NCBI GenBank assembly: GCA_902778625.1
Contig: CACYYM010000011.1
Span: 1 to 64,000, forward strand
Source: an uncultured Bacteroidales bacterium
GTDB taxonomy: Bacteria; Bacteroidota; Bacteroidia; Bacteroidales; Bacteroidaceae
DNA length: 64,000 bases
Reading direction: 5' to 3'
The notes under the pieces: generated by a model
What the model was told of the DNA's origin: nothing
Seen by the model: the letters and a program-made list of their open reading frames with translations, nothing else
Databases searched by the model: none
Shown here: one piece after another, positions 1 through 6,590 of the stretch
Position numbering within the stretch: position 1 is the stretch's first letter
How the letters are laid out: each line of letters begins with the position of its first letter
Translations under genes and position numbers: made by a program

Positions 1-1389
1 ATCCTGCAGATGGACAAGGTGGGAGCCACCGACAACTTCTTCGACCTTGGCGGCACGTCGCTTATGGTAACGCGTGTCATCATCGAATGCGACAAGGCGG
101 GGCTGCACGTGGCATACGGCGACATCTTCGCCAACCCGACGCCTCGCCTGCTGGCGCGCTTCCTTTCGGGCGACACGGCAGAGGAGAGTTTCGACGAGAT
201 AACAGGTTTCGACTACACGGCCATCAACAACTTGCTGCAGCAGAACACCATCAACGCCTTCAAGCGCGGGGAGCGTCAGGAGTTGGGGAACGTCTTGTTG
301 ACTGGCGCAACAGGTTATCTCGGCATCCATGTCCTGCGTGAGTTGATTGATTCCGACGCCCCGAGCATCTATTGCCTGGTGCGTGGCGAGACGGTGGAGA
401 AAGCAGAGAGCCGCCTCCGCACGTTGCTCTTCTACTACTTCGACGATGCTTTCAAGGAGCTTTTCGGTAAGAGATTGCATGTCATCCTTGGCGACGTGAC
501 CGAAGACTTAACGGAGAAGCTGTCAACTCTCAACTCTCAACTGTCAACTGTCATCAACTGTGCCGCCAATGTGAAGCACTTCTCGAAGGGCACCGACATT
601 GAGGACGTGAACATCGGAGGCGCGCGTCGTTGCGTCGAGTTCTGCCTGAAGACGGGCGCCCGCCTTGTCCATGTCTCCACGACCAGCGTGGGCGGAACGT
701 CCATCAACGGTTATCCGGCAGCCGATGTCCGCTTGAGCGAGCAGAGCCTCTACTTCGGACAGTACCTGGGCAACCAGTACACGTACTCCAAGTTCATGGC
801 CGACCGCATCATCCTCGACGCGGTTGCCCTGCACGGACTCAACGCCAAGATTATGCGCGTGGGCAACCTTGCAGCCCGAAGCACCGATGGTGAGTTCCAG
901 GTTAACTTCCAGTCGAACAGCTACATGGGCCGCATACGTGTCTATAACATGCTTGGCTGCTGCCCATATTCAGACTATGACGCGCTCGCCGAATTCTCGC
1001 CAATCAACGAGACGGCACGTGCCATCGTACTGCTCGCATCGACGCCCAAGGAGTGTGTTGTCTTCCATCCCTACAACAATCACGTCGAGTTGATGGGCGA
1101 TATCCTTACCCAACTTGGCAAGATTACCGGCGGTATCCGGTTCGTTGACCCGCAGGAGTTCGAGGACGTGATGGAGGAAGCGAAGAGCGACCCGCAGAAG
1201 GCGAAGGCGCTGTCCAGCATGTTGGCATACAAGGATATGGCGCACGGACAGAAGTCTGCTATGGTGGACCGCCAGAACAACTACACCTCGGAGGTGCTCC
1301 ATCGCTTGGGCTTCTACTGGAGCACCACGTCGCAGGACTACATCGAGCGCATGCTGACAGCCATCGCAGGCTTCGGCTTCTTCGAATAA
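1..1389 (+). CDS. NRPS-like C-terminus: carrier domain + thioester reductase (5' partial)
   Basis: The frame is open to the first base, so this is the 3' end of a larger gene. Counting from the Met at base 10, residues 1-55 are a peptidyl/acyl carrier domain with the phosphopantetheine motif LGGTSL (Ser17). From about residue 92 follows a thioester-reductase (Rossmann, NAD-binding_4) domain with GATGYLG at 99-105, STTS near 223-226 and YTYSK, giving the Tyr257/Lys261 pair. Such R domains release the carrier-bound chain as an aldehyde or alcohol using NADPH. The family is known from gut bacterial NRPS clusters that make peptide aldehydes and pyrazinones; the product here is not predictable because the adenylation and condensation parts lie outside the window. 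An in-frame stretch of four 7-bp repeats (523-550) encodes part of residues 172-180. It ends in a strong hairpin terminator. Carrier-reductase identity is confident; NRPS rather than carboxylic acid reductase is an inference. Confidence 0.85.
   Translation: MLQMDKVGATDNFFDLGGTSLMVTRVIIECDKAGLHVAYGDIFANPTPRLLARFLSGDTAEESFDEITGFDYTAINNLLQQNTINAFKRGERQELGNVLLTGATGYLGIHVLRELIDSDAPSIYCLVRGETVEKAESRLRTLLFYYFDDAFKELFGKRLHVILGDVTEDLTEKLSTLNSQLSTVINCAANVKHFSKGTDIEDVNIGGARRCVEFCLKTGARLVHVSTTSVGGTSINGYPAADVRLSEQSLYFGQYLGNQYTYSKFMADRIILDAVALHGLNAKIMRVGNLAARSTDGEFQVNFQSNSYMGRIRVYNMLGCCPYSDYDALAEFSPINETARAIVLLASTPKECVVFHPYNNHVELMGDILTQLGKITGGIRFVDPQEFEDVMEEAKSDPQKAKALSSMLAYKDMAHGQKSAMVDRQNNYTSEVLHRLGFYWSTTSQDYIERMLTAIAGFGFFE
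523..550. repeat. Heptanucleotide tandem repeat inside the reductase domain
   Basis: Four head-to-tail 7-mers (TCAACTC, TCAACTC, TCAACTG, TCAACTG) lie in the coding sequence and encode a Ser/Thr/Leu/Asn/Gln-rich bridge just before the VINCAAN strand. Because 7 is not a multiple of 3, a gain or loss of one copy would shift the frame. Confidence 0.8.
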
Positions 1390-1406
1390 GGAATGGAGCG
1401 TGTATA

Positions 1407-1446
1407 AACTAAGCGTGCCTAATCACCGAATTAGGCACGCTTAGTT
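1407..1446 (+). terminator. Hairpin terminator after the NRPS-like gene
   Basis: A perfect 17-bp stem (1407-1423 with 1430-1446) with a 6-base loop lies 18 bases after the stop codon, followed by GTTCATTTT. The right arm also forms the first GGCACG unit of the adjacent 22-nt-register array. Confidence 0.8.
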
Positions 1447-1500
1447 GTTCATTTTGGCACGTTATGTTTGTCAACGTGGCACGTTGTGTTTCGTCACATC
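1430..1500. repeat. 22-nt-register array, GGCACG core
   Basis: GGCACG starts at 1434, 1456 and 1478, exactly 22 bases apart. The linkers are TATGTTTGTCAAC and TGTGTTTCGTCAC. The first unit doubles as the right arm of the terminator stem. The array fills most of the gap between the NRPS-like gene and the convergent thioredoxin-fold gene. Confidence 0.75.
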
Positions 1501-1545
1501 AAATATCCTTCTCATCGAGGTCAGGCTTTTTCCTTCTTCTCTCGA

Positions 1546-2664
1546 CTATTCAAAGATTTCCGCGAGTTTTTGGCCTAATGCCTCGCCATGCAGCCAAGGG
1601 TTTGCGATAACCTTTCCATTGGGGTCGTAAAGAAGAACCTGAGGAATTGCCCAAATGTTGTAGAGGCCGCAGACATCGCTGTCCCAACCCTTCAGGTCGC
1701 TCATCTGGGGCCAGGTGATGCCAAGTTCCTGGACTCTCTTCTCCCAATCCTCCTGTTTGTAGTCGAGTGAGACACCTACCACCTCGAAGCCTTTCTCTTT
1801 GTACTTCTCATAGTTGGCCTTTATGTTGGGAATCTCTGCACAGCAGGGACCGCACCAGCTCGCCCAGAAGTCAACAAGCACATATTTGCCTTTGCCAACG
1901 TAGTCGGTCAGGTGACACTCTCTGCCCTCGAGGTCTTTTGCCACGAAGTCCACAACCTCGGCACCTTCCTTCTTGTTCCTCTCCCCACTAATCACGCGGT
2001 TAATATAGTCGAGTTGCTTGTGGTCCTTGTATTTGTAGTCAGCCATGAAGCTCTCGAGGAACTCCAGTCCGAGGTCGTTTGCAAACTTGCAAAGGAAGAA
2101 GATGGGCACCAGATTGTCTGCATTATTCAGGATGGCCTGCGTGTAGGTGTCTTTTATCTCCCCTTCTATGGCCTCCCAACGCCTGTCTGCATCGGCTTCC
2201 GCCACTTCGGGAATATCCTCGCCATACTTTTCGCGCAAAGCCCTGTACTCCTTCCTGAGGTCGTCTTTTTTGCTTTCCATGTCTCTCATCTTGCTGCGAG
2301 CCTCGGCCAGTTTCATGTTTTGCTCGGAGCCTTTTGTTATTTCGCCTATGCCATCCTTTATGGTTACCTCGATAGGCGTACCGTCGGCAATAACGGAACA
2401 AACCAAGGGGCTGCTTTTGTCGATGCAGCGGTCAATCACGACGACAAATGCCTCTGTCGTATCAAGTACAAATGTGACGATACTGTCTTCGACACTTTGT
2501 GCTTGCTGAATAGGACTTAGCTTGCCGAAAGTGTTGAGGTAGATGGGCTTGGGCTCGCCCAATTCTCCCACAACCTTTATCTCGGTCGATGTCCTTGTCT
2601 CTGTCTCTACGCAGCCTGCCAAACAAAGGGCTGCGAGCAATGTCATTAAAGAAACCTTTTTCAT
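1546..2664 (-). CDS. TlpA/ResA-like thioredoxin-fold lipoprotein
   Basis: A 372-residue exported protein. Signal peptide with lipobox LAGC (Cys18), so likely membrane-anchored outside the cytoplasm. Residues about 25-235 resemble the DUF4369-type N-terminal region common in Bacteroidales TlpA-like proteins, with a charged helical stretch near 120-170. The C-terminal thioredoxin fold (about 235-372) has the redox motif WCGPC (CGPC at 271-274) and the cis-proline segment AIPQVLLYDPNG. The family reduces or shuffles disulfides in periplasmic or surface proteins; the substrate is unknown. It stands alone on the minus strand; no TAnnTTTG promoter was found in the 150 bases upstream. Confidence 0.88.
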   Translation of the reverse strand: MKKVSLMTLLAALCLAGCVETETRTSTEIKVVGELGEPKPIYLNTFGKLSPIQQAQSVEDSIVTFVLDTTEAFVVVIDRCIDKSSPLVCSVIADGTPIEVTIKDGIGEITKGSEQNMKLAEARSKMRDMESKKDDLRKEYRALREKYGEDIPEVAEADADRRWEAIEGEIKDTYTQAILNNADNLVPIFFLCKFANDLGLEFLESFMADYKYKDHKQLDYINRVISGERNKKEGAEVVDFVAKDLEGRECHLTDYVGKGKYVLVDFWASWCGPCCAEIPNIKANYEKYKEKGFEVVGVSLDYKQEDWEKRVQELGITWPQMSDLKGWDSDVCGLYNIWAIPQVLLYDPNGKVIANPWLHGEALGQKLAEIFE

Positions 2665-2815
2665 AATTCTTAATTCTTATCACTATTAATACCCTTCACG
2701 AACAGTTTTATATAACCTGGAGGGTGAACTTTTAAGGATTATTAAGGAATCTATGCGAGATTGCTCCTGCGTTTCATCTGCGAGTGTTTGGCAATAAAGC
2801 GTGTTTCAGCCGACA

Positions 2816-3190
2816 TCATTCGTAGTGGCGGATTCTGACGTCGATGCCCTCGGACTTCAGTTCTGCAGGGAGATTCGAGACGTCTGTCTGCCCGTAGTGG
2901 TAGGGGAAAAGCACCTTCGGCTTGATGATTTTAGCGGCCTTGACCACTTGCTCCGTTGTCATCGTGTAAGGTTGGTTGCAGGGCAGGAACGCTATGTCGA
3001 TGTCCTTAATGTTCTTCATCTCGGGAATGTCCTCCGTGTCGCCAGCGATGTAGATTCGCAGGCCGTCGAGGGTGAGGATATAACCATTGTCGCGCCCCTT
3101 CGTCTGGAACTCGTCAACCTCGTAATTCAGCTGAGCGCAGGCTGCCGTGAAGCCCAATGTGGCCAGCAGGCAAGTAAGAATCTTCTTCAT
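2816..3190 (-). CDS. Truncated metallo-beta-lactamase-fold protein with signal peptide
   Basis: A 124-residue ORF. Residues 1-19 form a signal peptide ending AACAQ. It runs straight into the second half of an UlaG-like metallo-beta-lactamase fold: GYILTLDGLRIYIAGDTE (a metal-binding Asp in GDT), DIAFLPCNQPYTMT, then KVLFPYHYGQTD with the late His. The N-terminal half with the HxHxDH zinc motif is missing; full-length relatives are typically about 230-260 residues. Start and signal peptide look intact and a TATCTTTG promoter element lies 33 bases upstream, so this is an internal deletion product that still looks expressed, or a decaying gene. Enzyme activity is doubtful without the first metal site. 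Confidence 0.6.
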   Translation of the reverse strand: MKKILTCLLATLGFTAACAQLNYEVDEFQTKGRDNGYILTLDGLRIYIAGDTEDIPEMKNIKDIDIAFLPCNQPYTMTTEQVVKAAKIIKPKVLFPYHYGQTDVSNLPAELKSEGIDVRIRHYE

Positions 3191-3222
3191 GTGAAAGCTG
3201 TTTTGTCGTGGTAAATCCGAGA

Positions 3223-3230
3223 CAAAGATA
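3223..3230 (-). promoter_or_regulatory. -7 element of the truncated MBL-fold gene
   Basis: TATCTTTG on the minus strand, matching the Bacteroidales TAnnTTTG element, 33 bases upstream of the start at 3190. No clear TTG was seen at the -33 spacing. Confidence 0.5.
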
Positions 3231-3416
3231 GCGAATAGTTTTAAATTAGCCGTGCTTCGCCAGCAATTATATGATGTCTAGTGACGCGACCTGTTTCTGT
3301 CCCTCTTCTTAGGCGTTTTGTGGAACTTATAGACTGCGTGCAGGAGGCGTTTCTACATGGCAATTTTGCAGATGCCCTCAGTCTGGCCGGTTACGTTGGC
3401 AAGCCAAGATACAAAA

Positions 3417-3447
3417 AATTCCGCGTAAGCATTGCCTACGCGGAATT
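3417..3447 (-). terminator. dnaK terminator
   Basis: An 11-bp perfect stem (3417-3427 with 3437-3447) and 9-base loop, followed on the minus strand by a run of T (the A run at 3412-3418 on the plus strand). It lies 25 bases past the dnaK stop. Confidence 0.85.
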
Positions 3448-3471
3448 CCTTATTAATAGATTTGATGTTGC

Positions 3472-5388
3472 TTATTTGACCTCCTCGAAGTCGGCGTCCT
3501 GAATGTCGGGGCCTTGCTGGTTGTTGCCGCCAGTGTTGCCGCCAGTGTTGCCGGTGAAGCCGCTGTTCATGTCAGGGCCGGGCTGAGGACCTGCCTGCTG
3601 CTGAGCCTGATACATCTTGCCGGCAGCGGTCTGCAGTTCGTTCATGGCAGTGTCGATAGCTGCGAGGTCTTGTGCCTGATGAGCTGTCTTGAGCTTTGCA
3701 ACAGCAGCTTCGACTTCGCCTTTAATGTCTGCAGGAATCTTGTCACCGCTTTCCTTGAGCATGTTCTCGGTCTGGAAGATCATCGAGTCGGCCTGATTCA
3801 GTTTGTCGACCTTCTCACGTTCCTTCTTATCGGCTTCTGCGTTTGCTTCTGCCTCGGCCTTCATGCGCTCGATTTCTTCCTTGCTGAGGCCGCTGGAAGC
3901 AGTAATCGTGATGTGCTGCTCCTTGCCTGTAGCCTTGTCCTTCGCGCTCACGTTGAGGATACCGTTGGCATCGATGTCGAAGGTTACCTCAATCTGAGGC
4001 ACGCCACGACGAGCGGGTGCGATGCCGTCGAGGTTGAACTGGCCGACGCTCTTGTTCTGGCTTGCCATAGGACGCTCGCCTTGAAGGACGTGGATGGTGA
4101 CGGCCGTCTGGTTGTCGGCTGCTGTAGAGAAGATCTCGCTCTTCTTGCAAGGGATGGTCGAGTTGGCTTCGATGAGGCGCGTCATCACGCCGCCCATCGT
4201 CTCGATACCCATGGAAAGAGGAGTCACGTCGAGCAGTACGATGTCGCTCTTATCACCTGTCAGGACAGCGCCCTGAATGCTTGCGCCGATGGCAACTACT
4301 TCGTCGGGGTTCACGCCCTTGCTGGGCTCTTTGCCGAAGAAGTCAGCCACGAGCTTCTGCACAGCGGGGATACGTGTGGAGCCGCCCACGAGGATGACCT
4401 CGTTGATGTCGCTGTTGGTAAGACCTGCGTCCTGCATAGCCTTCTGGCAAGGCACCTTACAAGCTTGGATGAGGCTGTCGGCGAGTTGCTCGAACTTAGC
4501 GCGAGTGAGGCTCTTGACGAGGTGTTTGGGCACACCGCCAACGGCTGTGATGTAGGGCAGATTGATTTCTGTCGTGGTGCTGCTTGAAAGCTCTATCTTT
4601 GCTTTTTCTGCAGCTTCCTTCAGGCGTTGCAGCGCCATCGGGTCTTGCTTCAGGTCGATGCCTTCCTCTGCCTTGAACTCGCCTGCCAGCCAATCGATGA
4701 TAACTTGGTCGAAGTCATCGCCGCCCAGATGCGTGTCACCATTGGTGGAGAGCACTTCGAAGACGCCGCTACCGAACTCAAGGATAGAGATATCGAATGT
4801 GCCGCCGCCAAGGTCGAAGACGGCAATCTTCATGTCCTTGTTTGCCTTGTCAACGCCATAAGCCAGTGCGGCTGCGGTGGGTTCGTTGACGATACGTTTC
4901 ACGTCGAGACCAGCAATCTGTCCGGCTTCCTTTGTGGCCTGACGTTGTGAGTCAGAGAAGTAGGCCGGAACGGTGATGACTGCTTCTGTCACTTCCTGTC
5001 CGAGGTAATCCTCAGCGGTCTTCTTCATCTTCTGAAGAATCATGGCACTGATTTCCTGAGGCGTGTACTGACGGCCGTCGATGTCAACGCGGGGAGTGTT
5101 GTTGTCGCCACGTACTACGGAATAAGGTACGCGTGCGATTTCCTTTTGCACTTGGTCGTATGTCTCGCCCATGAAGCGCTTGATGCTGAAGATGGTCTTC
5201 TTCGGGTTGGTGATGGCCTGACGCTTGGCAGGATCGCCTACCTTACGCTCGCCGCCATCGACGAATGCCACTACGGAAGGGGTTGTACGCTTGCCTTCGC
5301 TGTTGGCGATAACTACGGGCTCGTTGCCCTCGAATACGGATACGCACGAGTTTGTGGTACCCAAGTCAATTCCAATAATCTTTCCCAT
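3472..5388 (-). CDS. dnaK: Chaperone protein DnaK (Hsp70)
   Basis: 638 residues, the usual DnaK length. It folds nascent and stress-damaged proteins in the cytoplasm with DnaJ and GrpE. The ATPase domain opens with [13 protein letters not shown], followed by the phosphate loop FDLGGGTFD and the adenosine loop [10 protein letters not shown]. The substrate-binding domain starts near residue 390 ([14 protein letters not shown]). The helical lid carries a Gly/Asn/Gln-rich tail ending in [11 protein letters not shown], the conserved co-chaperone tail. Neither dnaJ nor grpE is adjacent, as is common in Bacteroidales. No CIRCE-like inverted repeat or TAnnTTTG element was found upstream. The large ORF on the opposite strand (3514-4587) is a codon-bias shadow. 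Confidence 0.98.
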   Translation of the reverse strand: MGKIIGIDLGTTNSCVSVFEGNEPVVIANSEGKRTTPSVVAFVDGGERKVGDPAKRQAITNPKKTIFSIKRFMGETYDQVQKEIARVPYSVVRGDNNTPRVDIDGRQYTPQEISAMILQKMKKTAEDYLGQEVTEAVITVPAYFSDSQRQATKEAGQIAGLDVKRIVNEPTAAALAYGVDKANKDMKIAVFDLGGGTFDISILEFGSGVFEVLSTNGDTHLGGDDFDQVIIDWLAGEFKAEEGIDLKQDPMALQRLKEAAEKAKIELSSSTTTEINLPYITAVGGVPKHLVKSLTRAKFEQLADSLIQACKVPCQKAMQDAGLTNSDINEVILVGGSTRIPAVQKLVADFFGKEPSKGVNPDEVVAIGASIQGAVLTGDKSDIVLLDVTPLSMGIETMGGVMTRLIEANSTIPCKKSEIFSTAADNQTAVTIHVLQGERPMASQNKSVGQFNLDGIAPARRGVPQIEVTFDIDANGILNVSAKDKATGKEQHITITASSGLSKEEIERMKAEAEANAEADKKEREKVDKLNQADSMIFQTENMLKESGDKIPADIKGEVEAAVAKLKTAHQAQDLAAIDTAMNELQTAAGKMYQAQQQAGPQPGPDMNSGFTGNTGGNTGGNNQQGPDIQDADFEEVK

Positions 5389-5510
5389 AATTGTATTTAT
5401 TTGTTTAAGTTTCGAGTTTAAGAGTTACTATGTCTCACCAACAATCATACAAAGGGCGTGCCAAAACGTGTCATTCTGCCAAGAACATGACAAAAGCGGA
5501 CAAAAAAAGA

Positions 5511-5532
5511 GCAGGAAGCCTAAGCCTCCCGC
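5511..5532 (-). terminator. Terminator of the 5559-6365 gene
   Basis: On the minus strand a 9-bp stem (with G-U pairs) and UUAG loop is followed by UCUUUUUUU (A run at 5502-5508 on the plus strand). It lies 26 bases past the stop at 5559. Confidence 0.85.
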
Positions 5533-5558
5533 CCTTTCAACTATGAAAACGAAATATG

Positions 5559-6365
5559 TTACTTAACTGCGAATTTTTGTCCCTTGACAACGTAGATGCC
5601 CTGAGGCAGGCTCTTCTTTGCTGCATCGATGTTTGTCTGAGAGAGTACGAGTGTGCCCTGAGCATTGTAAACGTCGACGGTAGCGTTGGAAGCCTGAAGC
5701 TTCTCGATGCTTGTCTCGATGTCGTCGAGGCTGGTGACGTGCTTGATTTCGAGCTCAGTAGCGTCGCTTGTCTGCTGGTCCCAAGTGAAGCCGCAGCGTG
5801 TGGGCAGGAATGTCTTGTCGCCTTCGGTGCGGATCAGGATGCTTTCGAGGATGTAGGTTTCCTGCTGAGCGGGTATGCCGTAGCGTCCTTCCACTTGTAC
5901 AGCTTCCCAAGAGCTGCCGAATGTCACTGTGTTGCCAGCGCCGTCGCTCTTTGTGATGCTCTTGAGTTCTGTGCTTACGCCAGATGCGTTCTCTGTGTTG
6001 GCACGGAGCGACTGAATGGTGGGAGAGAAGATGAGGTAGGGCTTGCCAGCCTCGATGCCCTCGTTTGTGCAGTCGAGGAAGTACAGGTTCAGGGTGTTAC
6101 CTTCCTGACGGATCATTTCGAGGCGCTCTACCTGAACGTCTTTGGCAGCAGCCTGAAGCTGTTCTGCGCTGAGGCTCATGGGCAGGCAGATGGTGTTGTA
6201 GCCTGCGAGAAGAGTGCGGTTGAGGACGACGGGCTGAGCTTGGTTCTGCAGAGCCTCGACGTTGAGAGTAGTACTGCTGGTATAGACATACTTAGGCCTG
6301 GGCTGTGCGAAGGCACTTGTGCAAATGGTGGCAACGGCCATCAAAAGAAGTGTAATGTGTTTCAT
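5559..6365 (-). CDS. Secreted protein with C-terminal sorting-type domain
   Basis: 268 residues from the chosen start. An upstream in-frame ATG exists at 6404, but the promoter -7 element is at 6415-6422, so the ATG at 6365, which opens a clean signal peptide (MKHITLLLMAVATICTSAFA), is preferred. The middle part is not recognised. The C-terminal 65 residues (SIEKLQASNATVDVYNAQGT, then LPQGIYVVKGQKFAVK) look like a Por/type IX secretion sorting domain: beta strands, PQGIYVV, short basic end. This suggests export across the outer membrane by the type IX system. It is transcribed alone, with its own promoter and terminator. Function unknown. Confidence 0.75.
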   Translation of the reverse strand: MKHITLLLMAVATICTSAFAQPRPKYVYTSSTTLNVEALQNQAQPVVLNRTLLAGYNTICLPMSLSAEQLQAAAKDVQVERLEMIRQEGNTLNLYFLDCTNEGIEAGKPYLIFSPTIQSLRANTENASGVSTELKSITKSDGAGNTVTFGSSWEAVQVEGRYGIPAQQETYILESILIRTEGDKTFLPTRCGFTWDQQTSDATELEIKHVTSLDDIETSIEKLQASNATVDVYNAQGTLVLSQTNIDAAKKSLPQGIYVVKGQKFAVK

Positions 6366-6414
6366 AAGTCTATAATTTATGAGTTGATTTGTTGTTTTTT
6401 GCAATTTTCTTCTG

Positions 6415-6445
6415 CAAAACTACGATTTATTTTGTGAACTGCCAA
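6415..6445 (-). promoter_or_regulatory. Promoter of the 5559-6365 gene
   Basis: On the minus strand TTG (6443-6445), 20-base spacer, TAGTTTTG (6415-6422). Fits the Bacteroidetes TTG / TAnnTTTG consensus and decides the downstream start codon at 6365. Confidence 0.65.
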
Positions 6446-6512
6446 ATTTCCAAGCAAGTTTTTCTATTATTTAACATTGTATGAGATAAAACGTCGTACA
6501 GGGGGATTTCAA

Positions 6513-6590
6513 ACGCCGCGTGCGGGGATTGCCATCGCCGCACGCGGAAATTGCCATCGCCGCGTGCGGCGTTTTAAACGCCCCCTTTGA
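6513..6590. repeat. GC-type 22-nt array (copy A1)
   Basis: Core units start at 6515, 6537 and 6559 (22-base steps): GCCGCGTGCGG, GCCGCACGCGG, GCCGCGTGCGG, joined by GGATTGCCATC-type linkers. A degenerate last unit (GCCCCCTTTGAGG) at 6580 runs into the mscS gene, whose stop codon (6574-6576) and last three codons lie in it. Confidence 0.9.

Noticed and set aside
3514..4587. 357-codon frame antisense to dnaK
   Set aside because: A well-known artefact of the dnaK codon pattern; no independent evidence.
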